DNA of 64,000 bases, taken from positions 62,001-126,000 of the forward strand of contig QLIY01000142.1 in assembly GCA_003260075.1 (NCBI GenBank), in the 5' to 3' direction. Source of the DNA: Phallusia mammillata. Its lineage: Eukaryota; Chordata; Ascidiacea; Phlebobranchia; Ascidiidae. Under the pieces are notes generated by a model. The model saw nothing but the letters and a program-made list of their open reading frames with translations. It was not told where the DNA came from and did not search any database. This document shows positions 40,601-49,919 of this stretch, in pieces. Position numbers and translations under genes: made by a program. Each line of letters begins with the position of its first letter. Position 1 is the first letter of the stretch.

Positions 40601-43600
40601 TTGGAGTGGTAACTGGCTTTTGGAGTGGTATTCGTGCCTGAGCACAGCCAAATAGTGTTTGCATGTTTATATCGATATAAAAAAATTTAAGTTGGTTTTG
40701 ATTTTGGGAAAAGGTACTTGAATGGTTCGGCACCACAAAGGCAAAAAAACGTCACGACAATGTGGTAGCAATGTCTGTTAACTTTGTGTTGCGAGCCTAG
40801 CTTTTTGCGGCTTAGTGCTTGAAGACAGTGGCCATCTCACACATCGTCATTCGAGGCTTTCGCCGAATTCTCTCGGTTTCTGGTCACGAATTTAGTTTCT
40901 CCCCATACGATTTTGACCGCAGGCTGCGTTTTAACATTGGGATTAATCGCCTTCTGGCATCGACGGTCGCCGCCGCTCGTCACATCGAGATCTTGTGTCA
41001 CGAAGCTGATGCCCAAATTTGGCGCCCCCTGTGAGACTTTTCCCACCGCAAATTTTGTTTGTCAATTTTTGCTGCACCATAGAAAAAACGCATAAAATTA
41101 GCACACTTTTAAATGCGAAGATAGATATTGTGTTCCTGTTTTAATTAATCAAAAAACAAACTTTAGAATTATTTTTCGGTTTTGTAGTGCTACACAAAAA
41201 ATATTTGTTTTTGTGTAAAGCGGCGCAATATTTTACCACATGTGACTACACACACTAAAGTTTGCAATTTTCAAAATAAAATGGTAACAACAACAACCGA
41301 TTTCAAGCCACGTGGGTTATCAATCCGATCGCATTGAGAAACCAAGAGAGAAATATCCGTGACAGTTGAGGCTCCGGCCTTTTTCTCTTGCTCTCTCATT
41401 TGGCGCGCCGTCGCCTTTTCCACTTGATGTTTTGGTCTGAGACACGCTCACCAGCGATTTCTCAGAATTCGATTCTCGCTGCCTGAAATCGCTTCCACGA
41501 AAGTCGAAGGGGTGGCAAATTCGTCGAGTGCTGGTATCCGAAATCTTTACGGCGCCGACATTCAGGCCATGCTGTACAAAAACGCTATGTCATCATCTAT
41601 TAGGTTTTAAATATTGGGGATTAGAGCTTAAAGGTCGATTAGTAAAAATTACCTGAGATTTTGGTGCCAATAAAAGAAGCCCTAGGGCAAAATGTCACGA
41701 AAATTCACTCTTGTGTTTTGTCGTTTGTAGTTTTACTTTGTTTAACGTGCATCAATAAAACCCCCTATTTTTTCGTTTTGAATTCACTTAATCGCTTTAT
41801 GAGGTCATCGTCAATGAGCACCCTTGTTGAGTAATGTTGTGATGACGCACACCGTGCGAGTACTCAACAAAAACGCGGTCAAAATCAGCGTAAAATCATT
41901 CGCAATGTTGCGTCAATCACGCGCATTCGAGTGCTCCTGTCCTCCTATCCGCGAGAAACTCACGCAGGAGCATCGCGCGGCGCTATTGGTGGCAGCGATG
42001 CGCGACAACCCGCATGTGTTAACGCATTTCCGTAATCTCGCTTGTCGTGTTTGGGCAGCTCGAAGTCGATGCGACGACCCCGACTCGCCGAAGCAGCAGC
42101 CGCCGAAGAAGCAAGCGCAAATCGCCGCAGACAATCGCGTACGAAGACCAGTTTGTGCCGTTCTTGGTTAGATCGTCGAAGAGAACACGTCGAACACCTG
42201 TCCGCACACCAACACCGGTTGGCGAGTCTGGTATTGAGAAGGAAGATTCAGGTGCTGGATCGAGCCGCGGGTTGATTACAGCCGCCACCGTCGCGCAGAC
42301 AGTCGATGTGGTTGCAGAGTCGTCAGCGTTAGAAAACTCGGCGGTGGGAAGAAGAAAAACAAAAGCAAGGAAACGTTCTGGTCGTCGATCGTCCGTGACA
42401 GCTCTTAATATCGCTATACAGAACAGTTTGCTGGAAAATCACAAGCCGGTCTGGCCGTCTGAAAATACTGGATTATCAAAGAAAAAGACTTCAAGTTCTG
42501 TTAGTTCTTCAAGAAGTGCAAGTCCATCGACAGAGTTATTACTAGCTTCGCATTCGCCATCAAAAGCGCCTTCGCCGGCCGAGTCATCGGTCTCATCGGC
42601 GTCATCGACGCACAGCAACGACGTCTATGCATCGTCGTCCCCGTCGTCTTCGCCGATCAATTTTCTGACGCACTCCGCCGACGAGCAGGATAAAAGTGGA
42701 ACTTCATCGCCCTGCCCAGGCGCGGAACTTTTCTTGCACGGACTAATGGATGGCAAAATCCCGGAGAATAAGAGCGCTTTTCTCGATAAGCTCTACCAGT
42801 TTATGCGCAAGCGGAATACACCGATCGGACGCATTCCGTCACTGGGATTTAAGAAATGTAAGTTTTTATTTTTCACTAATTCAAATATGCGATTTTGTTG
42901 TAGGGTTAAATTGTTAACCAACTTTAACGTGAAATTTAAAAAGGTAAGTGTATGTCGCAATTTGGGTTTCTAATTTGCTTGCTTTTTATTAAAACTTAAG
43001 ATGGGTTATTCAAAACTGTTTCTTTTTTCGGTTTAAAAAATAAGGTTTTATATAGGCCCAGATTATATTATCGCTCTAAATGATGTTTGACCTATAAAAT
43101 ATGCAGACATAAAAACGTGTACATAGAAATATCACTACTTCCTAGAAACTGAAACTTTCCCATGATATAACGGTATTTCCCTGTCGTCAAGTCTAGGTAA
43201 AAACACCTCTTGGCATTATATAATTTGCCTTGAGATCGGCCTGAGATTAGTTCACGGGAAAATGCTGCGATAAAACGCAATAACGGCAAAGTGTTGTGCA
43301 GAGAGCTGCCTAAGACTGCGTGTCTGATTTGCATAAACGTGTGAGCATGAAATCGGTCAAAATTCCGAACACCTTTGCTATTTCAAAATGTTAGATTTCT
43401 GGCCATTCCTTCCATGTTCGTTGATATTTGGCCTAATGTTGAATGGAGTACGTGACATTTTCATGTATACTGTAATTCACCGAAAAGGTAAAAAGCTATT
43501 CATCGCCGTGTAATTTGAGACCTTTTCACGTGAAAAGTATGTTTAGGGGAATTTTATAAATTGATTTTATGCAGTTAAATGTTTCTTTTTTTCTCGAAAA

Positions 43601-46600
43601 CGATTTTTAGTTGAGAATAAGTAACTTAACCGCTAGCAGATTTTTCATGCGTTTTATAAGTTAAGAAACAAGACACTATCGTGTAAAAAAGAATGGAAAG
43701 AATAAACCTATTAGGGATAGTGTCTGCACTAAAAACTCGAATGCGTCTTTCCGTTATTCGATCATATCGTGGTTTGTAACCTAACAACCGTTGTCATGTC
43801 AGCTGATGTGCGTGCTGGAACGAACGTTCAATTCCCCCTTCCATGTTTTCGTGTAATCTTAGTGTGAAAAAATGATAATACCCTTAAAAACTAACGTTTT
43901 GTGTTTTCAAATAAGCGAAAAGCAAAATCCCTTTAATGCCTTTTTTGAAATATACCTATTGTATTGGAGTGCCATTTTAATACGCTATTCAGGTCGCGAT
44001 GTTTACGATTTTGAGATTGCAAAACAGTCCGCTTTCAAAAGGGCATCGTGAAATGCTCAATTTAACATTTTAACACAACCCACGCATCGCAAAGCATTTT
44101 GGCGCAGGTACATCTTTGCACAAATAGCTCGAGTGTGTTACAATACGTGCAGGTGATTGACGCCGAGTGCACTTTACAGCAAAAACGTTAATCGTTAGCG
44201 GTCTCGCTAAAAACGTGAAGCAAAAGTTCGATTCTCGGTCAAAATAGCGCAAGTCACGGCCTACTTTGAACGATGTTATTAAACTGAACTTTCGATTTGA
44301 TTAGGTCACATCTGCTGTTGTTGTTTTCGGTTGTTTAAAATAATTTCAAAACGTTATTTAAAGATAACGGTAATGGGTTTTTGCGTTACGAAAGTATCTG
44401 TTTTTTTCCCTTCAGTCGCTTATATATTGAAACACACGATTTGTTACACTTGAGGTCGCGTAGTTCCAGCTACTTTGTGTGGATTCTATCTTTGTTTAAA
44501 ATCGGCTATGGAAACGATTACCGTATTTTACGGACCATAAAGCGCACCCGATTATAAGGCGCACTGTCAATAAATTGCTTTGATTAGTTTTTTATACATA
44601 AGGCGCACCGGGCTATAGAACGCAACGTATTTTAAGGAGTATGGGTTATAAAAGTTTACTTGTTACGTAATAAATTTAAGCAAGTCACAATAGTACAATG
44701 AGCAAAAGAAAAAATGACCCTAGTGAATATCACAGTTGCTTTTACCGTAGTTTATTGTGTACGACGATGGTTTATTTATATATTAATAGTATCGGTACTG
44801 GTTTTGAGTGTAGGCAATAAAGCACTACTTGATCCATACATTAGGCGCACCGGCTTATAAGGCGCACGATCAATTTATGAGGAAAAAGGATTTAAATTGC
44901 GCCTTATGGTCCGTAAAATACGGTACATTGTTAAACAATTTAGGTAAAATATTTTGTTTGATACACTGAAGCGCAATAAGTATCACAGCAGCGTTTCACA
45001 GCTTTGATATAGGCGTCAACATATCGGCAGCTTTTCGCCAGTTCGCCTAGAATCTGTAAACAGACAGAGAAACACGGCGGGGTTGGTAGCAGATGTTTTG
45101 CTCGCATTCGCAACGAGGCTTCCCGGATCTGACTCATGCAATTCTGTGCGATGTATTGTGTTCGGGACCCGAAGCTCATCGAGCGAATAACGCAAGCACA
45201 AAGCACGGTTACAGCATTCGAGCAATTTCGTCGAAAAGTGTGGAATCGCAGAGTCCGTCCGTGTGCAGAATAACACACAACGTCCCCGTCTGACGGAAAT
45301 ATCGTTTCAGTACGGCGCCCATATTACAAGAGTATTCGTCCTGTTAGATAAGGTTACACGCAAACTTCGGAGTAACAATTTACAAACCCACTTTTTCTCA
45401 ATTTTACACTGCTGCTGTAAGGGAACGTTTTAAATGGACTTTTTGGCGTACCACAGAATGGTATTATATATAATTCGGGTCAACTTTTGCGGCGTTTCAA
45501 AACTAAACTCGCCCCAATTTCAAAAATGTATGCAAAAATTGAAACTTGTAATCATTAAATACTTTGGTGAAATTTACGAAGTCATGTAAACAATGTATAT
45601 ATATTGTATGTTTGTGGAAAAAAGGACAGAGTTTAAACGTTTTCTTTTCTTTGCAGTGGATTTGTGGGCATTCTTCAAACTCTCCCAGGAATACGGTGGA
45701 TATGATATGGTAAGTTTATCAGCATTTGTGTAACTGTATAATTTCCCATAGTGTCCCAAATTAGCACACAATTGAAACATAATACAGTCCACATCAACAC
45801 ACGCTCTTTAAAGTTAAGTTTCTCGTTGGTTTGTAAGGAGCACTTTGAAACATGACAGAAATTACAATTGTGTTCAACTTGTTGCAGGTCACGGCAAAAC
45901 GACTGTGGAAGCATGTGTACGACCGTATGGGAGGAAACCCATCATGTACAAGTGCTGCTACGTGTACAAGGAAGCACTTTGAAAGGTGGGTAAATTCCAT
46001 CCTGTGTCATTATTATGTCATTTGTTTTGCAATGTTGTTGAAAATTGTGCGCCATAATAAAGCGTTTGCTCATCAAAAATCCTTATATTTTTATAATTAC
46101 TATACGCTTTTACCATAAACGAGGCCAATAGTCTTGGCTAATGCCTATGTCTTTAGTAGTACACTTTTAGAGTCTTCTATGTTTCTACAAACATAACGTT
46201 ATTTTTAAAACGAAAACTTGAGTGATATGAGTGGGCCGTGATTGCATATTGGAAACTAAAGTTTATAATTTCGAAAGCGCATGCGAAATGAGTTACCATA
46301 TTTAACCTAACATTTATAGACTCCTACTCCCATTCGAGATGCACCTTCGGCAGCAGCTACGTAACAAAGAACCGGAAGCACGGGAGCACCGCAATAGCGG
46401 AAGTGACGACAGTACGACTGGAAACGCGACCAACGAGGTAAACCGAGTGCTGACGTGTTTACGCTATTGTATTGTATTATGCTAGGGTGGATATGTAAAA
46501 TATATTTGTTGAATTGCTGTTTTGTATAGGAATACTATTTAAATAGGTGTAATTGTTAAATGTCATTGCATACCGATTTATGAATTACTACCTTTCTTTA

Positions 46601-49600
46601 ATTTGCTTTTTATGTGAGCAAAATTATCAATTTAAGTTTGGTTAAACGCAGCTTTGAGTGATAAAGTAAAAAAAATCCGTAAAATCAAATGCAATAAATT
46701 TGTTTTCATCTGTATATCACAACTAAGCTACTTTGTTCAACGAAGAGTTTTTATCAAAGTTTAAAGTCAAAACACAGGGAAAAGCACTGACTGCAAAATT
46801 TAACCGATATAACTTCCCTTTAAAATGAATAAATGCGAAAAATTTTTCCCCAATTTAATTTTATTCGCAACCATTCGTGAAAGTCAACTTTCGAAAATCC
46901 GTAGTATCGCATTCTCATCCTAATCCCGACCACATTCTGTCGTCTACAATCAGCTACAAAAAGTGGCGAGCTTGGCTTTCGCGATATCACGCTGTAAGTC
47001 GTGCCTGGCAACGGCTAAAAATAGTGCGGGCAAATTATCGCACAAACCCGGGCCTCTACCTGTGAGCGCTATGGAATCGCGTCGTGACCAATTATTTTTA
47101 TGTTTCTCGAAATCGAGCGTCTTCGCCTATCGCTTCCGACCGCTGTGGCTGGTGTTAAAGTGTGTTGAACTTGTGACGTTGGTTTGATCACTGGAAATAT
47201 GTTGTGGCATATTTGAAGAAAACCTTTAAAGCACAGCGTTGTAAACAATGTTTTTTAGCTGACTTGAAAGTAGAGGATGTTTTTGGCGATTTTCGAGTCA
47301 GGCTAGCGTCTTCAAACCTCAGAAATTATAAACCGTTGTCGAACTATCTGACCTAGTAAACACTTTAAACAACAATTCGTGCTTCAGTAAATATTACCTC
47401 ACTCCACTTATCGCAATGCTTCAAAACACGGCCGTAAATACTTACGTATCAATATGTTGTTTTTTAGCACCTGTCGTCGAAAGAAAGCAACATTGTGCAG
47501 CGTGCCTACAACGGTGACGCATATTTTATCAATGGCGCCAAAAGCAAGGTTGGCACGCCGCCAAAAACCATTCCAACCAAAGTTACCTCACCTGAGAACG
47601 GATACCATGACAGCAAAGATGCGGAGAGCAAATCTTTCCCAATCGTTTCCGACGAAAAACCTTCTGTGTCCCAAGTGTCGAGCAAGCCATCGTCCTTCGT
47701 CAAGTTTGAGACGCTGGCGCACAACGTCATACGCGAGGAACTCCTGACGTCACGGCCGAATGACGTCATTCGGCCTGCTAAGGCATCGTCGCCTGAAGAC
47801 CTCTCTGCAGGCCATGGAATGAAATTGGACACCAAAGAGGATACGAAAGCCAAGCTCTCGCCACCTCCACCAATCAACGTCACATCACGCCCGCCTACAT
47901 CATCAACATCACCTGTGACGTCATTAAACGGTGCGCAATACACTAGGGCGTCGGTTATAGTTGGTACAAGTCGAATGCCACAGCAACAACCTTCTGATGC
48001 CCCCTTCCGATCTATGTCGATTCCAACCAGGACTTTCTGCCCCCGAATGTCGAACGCCCCGCCCCCGTTTGTGCCAAAATCGAAACCGACCCTTCCCCTC
48101 CCGGAGCACGGGAAAACCCCTCCAGGTCCGAGCATTGACTTGACACGACAACCTCCTCCCCCAATCGACACTTCACCATCGGACAAGTTTTCTACATCAA
48201 GGTTGCAGGTAAAAACTTGTTTTACTTTTGCCGACTGTAAAATTATGCTTAGTCAAACGATTTAATCCCTTGTCATGCTGATATGATCAACTTTTTTGTA
48301 TGTTACAGAAACGGCCTCATGACGATCATCACCTCCCAGTCTCTACTTCCAACCCGCGAACTATTTCACCATCCAGTCCTAAACGACATCGAACCGAGAT
48401 CGCTCAATCGAGGGTCATGCCTCCAAGTGCAAGTCACGGTCGCTATGATATTCGAAACCTTATGGCCCTCGATGATCAAAAACTCGAAGATGTTTACAAG
48501 CCGATGGACATTAAATCGAGCTCGTATAATTACAACCAGCAGACCAGCAACCATCATCGGCATATGCAATCTAACTTAAAAGCCGAACCTCCTGTTCTTT
48601 TATCCCCTCGACTAACCCGAATACCTCCAGAAGCGAGACAACCAAGACCCAGCTTCGTGGATCCGCGACGCCTTGATGAGTCTCAACGTCCTGTGATAAA
48701 ACCGGACGCTCGTAGAGGCGCTGAGCCCAAGCGACCCATGAACGGTTTCCCGGTAGCGCGCCCAGGCGTCGACGGGCGAATGCGCCCAGTTTCCCCGCCA
48801 AAGCGCATCGAGCTGCCACGGGAGCAGCAGCAGCAGCCACGCAAAGGGAGCTATTACCGCCCACCCAATGGAATGATTGCTGCCAGTAGACAAATGTGGC
48901 AACAGAAAGAGCAATCGTCGCCGAGAGACACCCCGAATCGTCCTCAACATAAACCAACAGACAGTAGAAGTCCTGTAATCACAAATGGTGTGAACCATGG
49001 TGCGGAAAAGAGTAAAATCCAGTACGTGCCTCGAACAAGAAGTCCACCCCAGCCTGAGCAGCGGCCTTACTCTAAAGAACCGCCTCAGACGAAGCCATTT
49101 TCCAGTTCTTTTTCGGTCGATCGCTTGACAGCGGATACGCGGAATATTAAGCTTCATCCTAACAACAAACCACAGCACTCATCAAACGATAACAAACCTC
49201 GTGTTATGCATTCATCCCCCGAAACCCCTCAGCACCCATCACACGGGTACATGAAACCGATGGAGCGAAAGCTAAATCAGCCTCAGATAGACCCTTACAA
49301 ACTTCCGAGACGTCCCGAAGTCCGACCGGAATATCAGGAGCCTTTAAAACGCCCATCAGCCGGCCCTCAAATCTCGGTTCCGCGGTCGCCCTGCAAGGAT
49401 AACGGTGCAGCCGCTTCGGCGTTTTTATCCAGTCTTCCACCGTCAGTGGCCAACACACCGAAAATGTTGGAGCACGCTCTGCAGGAGGCCATGAAGTCCG
49501 TGGTCACCAATCCTCTCATGCACCCCGAACTACAAGAAGCCCTGTTGCGACAACATATCGAGAAATCGCAACAACAAATGCGTATAATTACGCATCAGGA

Positions 49601-49919
49601 ACAACAAGCTGCGGCGGCGACACATTTAGCCCGGGCAGCACTGTTAAGCAGCCACATGCGTCCTCAAGACCCGGCGGCGTTAGCGATGTACCAACAATTG
49701 GCAATTCGTCAAATGCAGGAATCAGCCAGTTCAGGATCATCCTCCGCCAAACTTCAACATGACTTACACGACTTGGCTCGTTACGGGGTTCCCGCCTTTA
49801 CCAGTGTTCCCGGTCAGATTCCTGGTGCAATCCGCAACGCTAGCTTTGTCGCCGCGCCGTTACCGCATTTTTCGAACGACGTCGGTAGTCCTTATTACCC
49901 GTCGTATGCGCGACGATAG
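19228..49919 (+). CDS. ARID5: ARID5-family DNA-binding protein (spliced, 5' end not certain)
   Basis: The exons read 19228-19614, 36616-36726, 37163-37283, 37352-37696, 40330-40463, 42059-42857, 45657-45709, 45888-45985, 46320-46437, 47468-48208 and 48309-49919. All have GT-AG borders with matching phases and give 1,505 codons plus TAG. The N-terminal part follows ARID5B (WVGGSCGRHGSYVFYKAF, ILSLGEFFF, VVFCRDTFEYPQLFEHDLIC), then comes an AT-hook-like GRPRKK. The ARID domain follows (TPIGRIPSLGFKK, LWAFF, EYGGYDM, GGNPSCTSAATCTRKHFER), then a long Pro/Ser/Gln-rich tail. The family binds AT-rich DNA through ARID; ARID5B works with the PHF2 demethylase. Vertebrates have two paralogues, and the N-terminal region is closer to ARID5B, as expected of a single pre-duplication gene. 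It is longer than human ARID5B (1,188 residues). The initiator exon is upstream. Confidence 0.92.
19615..36615 (+). other. Long ARID5 intron (17 kb)
   Basis: No nested gene is recognised. Frames of 95-128 codons on the - strand at 31779-32159, 34756-35142 and 36001-36288 have no motifs I know. The intron contains purine-rich CpG segments at about 23.44, 24.19, 25.80, 30.20, 32.22 and 34.87 kb. Perfect TGACGTCA palindromes lie at 21413, 28798 and 30187. Its size and content suggest cis-regulatory sequence, which is inference. Confidence 0.55.
29612..29816. repeat. Imperfect terminal inverted repeat, possible small element
   Basis: A left end reading TTTTTTAAGG...GGGTGACCGC is partly mirrored by a right end reading GGTCCCCCAAAA...CCTTAAAAAAACACTG. 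The arms are only about three-quarters identical, and no convincing target duplication is visible. It could be an old DNA-transposon remnant in the ARID5 intron. Confidence 0.3.
36616..36726 (+). CDS. ARID5: ARID5 exon B
   Basis: 37 codons, phase 0 at both ends, between ttggcag and gtaaat. It encodes DEMLAVSDKIVMRTTDLASW, which follows the DEVIAVSEK...DLVKW segment of vertebrate ARID5B. Confidence 0.9.
37163..37283 (+). CDS. ARID5: ARID5 exon C
   Basis: It begins after a ttttactttag acceptor in phase 0 and ends with one base of a Lys codon before gtaagc. The peptide (PHKNGGFNHL...AEKRALLLS) is weakly similar to the linker of ARID5B. It is placed mainly by splice phase and position. Confidence 0.8.
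37352..37696 (+). CDS. ARID5: ARID5 exon D
   Basis: It is joined to exon C across a 68-base intron. It carries the conserved block MNAYCRHKALMKRV and then VVFCRDTFEYPQLFEHDLIC, matching the YPQYCRYRSMLKR and ILYCRDTFDHPTLIE region of ARID5B. It ends G|gtaagc, phase 1. The open frame continues past this donor to 37833, but that part is intron. Confidence 0.92.
37697..40329 (+). other. ARID5 intron, no nested gene recognised
   Basis: 2.6 kb. It has several open frames of 70-120 codons on both strands (for example 38680-39042), none with recognisable motifs. The 37.9-38.5 kb part is more GC-rich than its flanks. No repeat with clear ends was found. Confidence 0.5.
40330..40463 (+). CDS. ARID5: ARID5 exon E: GRPRKK basic motif
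   Basis: It follows a ttttccattacag acceptor and encodes APVFKGRPRKKPKK, matching the LKGRPRKKK element of vertebrate ARID5B, then a Lys/Asn/Ser-rich stretch. It ends AAG|gtaaaa in phase 0. The motif resembles an AT-hook and probably a nuclear localisation signal. Confidence 0.93.
40464..42058 (+). other. ARID5 intron with a CpG and purine-rich segment
   Basis: No gene recognised. The segment at about 41340-41480 contains pyrimidine-rich and GGCGCGCCGTCGCC-type sequence resembling the segments of intron 1. It could mark an internal promoter for a shorter protein starting near the ARID, as vertebrate ARID5B has, but no direct evidence is visible. The open frame at 41824-42171 ends up out of frame with exon F. 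Confidence 0.4.
42059..42857 (+). CDS. ARID5: ARID5 exon F: Ser/Arg-rich linker and start of ARID
   Basis: Phase-0 acceptor (tgtttgggcag) and phase-1 donor (AAAT|gtaagt). Basic Arg/Ser clusters come first, then a long Ser-rich low-complexity stretch, then the ARID start FLDKLYQFMRKRNTPIGRIP. The open frame runs to 42973 but diverges from the family after GFKK, where the donor lies. Confidence 0.9.
42858..45656 (+). other. ARID5 intron containing a TA-flanked element
   Basis: 2.8 kb interrupting the ARID domain. Apart from the element at 44521-44923 I see no recognisable feature. The 112-codon - strand frame at 44940-45278 is within the intron and has no known motif. Confidence 0.5.
44521..44923. 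mobile_element. MITE-like element, CCGTATTTTACGGACC termini, TA target site
   Basis: The left end CCGTATTTTACGGACCATAA is mirrored by the right end TTATGGTCCGTAAAATACGG, and each end is flanked by TA (44519-44520, 44924-44925). Inside, copies of a TATAAGGCGCAC-type unit recur near both ends. There is no transposase frame. The TA duplication suggests a Tc1/mariner-like or other TA-targeting transposase, but the superfamily is not certain. Confidence 0.8.
45657..45709 (+). CDS. ARID5: ARID5 exon G: ARID core
   Basis: Short exon after ttctttgcag encoding LDLWAFFKLSQEYGGYDM and ending ATG|gtaagt in phase 0. LW, F and GGY match conserved ARID positions (human INLWTMF...KLGGYE). Confidence 0.95.
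45888..45985 (+). CDS. ARID5: ARID5 exon H: ARID core
   Basis: Follows cttgttgcag and encodes VTAKRLWKHVYDRMGG and then SAATCTRKHFE, the most conserved block of the ARID5 subfamily. It ends in phase 2 at AG|gtgggt. Confidence 0.96.
46320..46437 (+). CDS. ARID5: ARID5 exon I: end of ARID
   Basis: It completes the split Arg codon and encodes LLLPFEMHLRQQL, matching LILPYERFIKG of ARID5B, followed by a charged and Ser/Asn-rich linker. It ends GAG|gtaaac, phase 0. Confidence 0.93.
46438..47467 (+). other. ARID5 intron, nothing recognised
   Basis: About 1 kb. The short open frames on both strands around 46.8-47.2 kb have no recognisable motifs. I see no repeat or RNA gene. Confidence 0.5.
47468..48208 (+). 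CDS. ARID5: ARID5 exon J: Pro/Ser-rich C-terminal region
   Basis: Follows tgttttttag and ends CAG|gtaaaa, phase 0 at both ends, 247 codons. Low-complexity Pro/Ser/Thr-rich protein with PPPPINVTSRPP-type runs. It has no domain I recognise and is retained on codon use, an open frame throughout and splice phase. Three TGACGTCA palindromes fall inside it (47745, 47761, 47916). Confidence 0.85.
48309..49919 (+). CDS. ARID5: ARID5 last exon: Pro/Gln/His-rich tail
   Basis: Starts AAACGGCCT after ttgtatgttacag and runs 536 codons to TAG at 49917-49919. Rich in Pro, Arg, Gln and His, with a helix-prone Gln/Ala part (HQEQQAAAATHLARAAL) near the end and an aromatic C-terminus SPYYPSYARR. It corresponds in position to the long, poorly conserved tail of vertebrate ARID5 proteins. 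Confidence 0.88.
   Translation, partial: KRPHDDHHLPVSTSNPRTISPSSPKRHRTEIAQSRVMPPSASHGRYDIRNLMALDDQKLEDVYKPMDIKSSSYNYNQQTSNHHRHMQSNLKAEPPVLLSPRLTRIPPEARQPRPSFVDPRRLDESQRPVIKPDARRGAEPKRPMNGFPVARPGVDGRMRPVSPPKRIELPREQQQQPRKGSYYRPPNGMIAASRQMWQQKEQSSPRDTPNRPQHKPTDSRSPVITNGVNHGAEKSKIQYVPRTRSPPQPEQRPYSKEPPQTKPFSSSFSVDRLTADTRNIKLHPNNKPQHSSNDNKPRVMHSSPETPQHPSHGYMKPMERKLNQPQIDPYKLPRRPEVRPEYQEPLKRPSAGPQISVPRSPCKDNGAAASAFLSSLPPSVANTPKMLEHALQEAMKSVVTNPLMHPELQEALLRQHIEKSQQQMRIITHQEQQAAAATHLARAALLSSHMRPQDPAALAMYQQLAIRQMQESASSGSSSAKLQHDLHDLARYGVPAFTSVPGQIPGAIRNASFVAAPLPHFSNDVGSPYYPSYARR

Noticed and set aside
42858..42973. Open frame continuing past GFKK in ARID5 exon F to 42973
   Set aside because: Similarity to the ARID domain stops at a good donor (T|gtaagt), and exon G restores the family sequence in the right phase.
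44190..44250. tRNA-like B-box (AGTTCGATTCTCGG)
   Set aside because: No convincing A-box, anticodon arm or acceptor stem can be folded around it.
44940..45278. 112-codon Cys-rich - strand frame next to the TA-flanked element
   Set aside because: Lies inside an ARID5 intron, overlaps other open frames, and shows no spaced Cys/His pattern of a known domain.
47506..48186. 226-codon open frame on the - strand opposite ARID5 exon J
   Set aside because: It is the Gly/Val-rich antisense shadow of a Pro/Ser-rich coding exon and has no splice or family support.
48571..49178. 128- and 188-codon - strand frames opposite the last ARID5 exon
   Set aside because: Antisense shadows created by codon bias of the real exon. 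The sense frame is continuous to a stop and in phase with the upstream exons.
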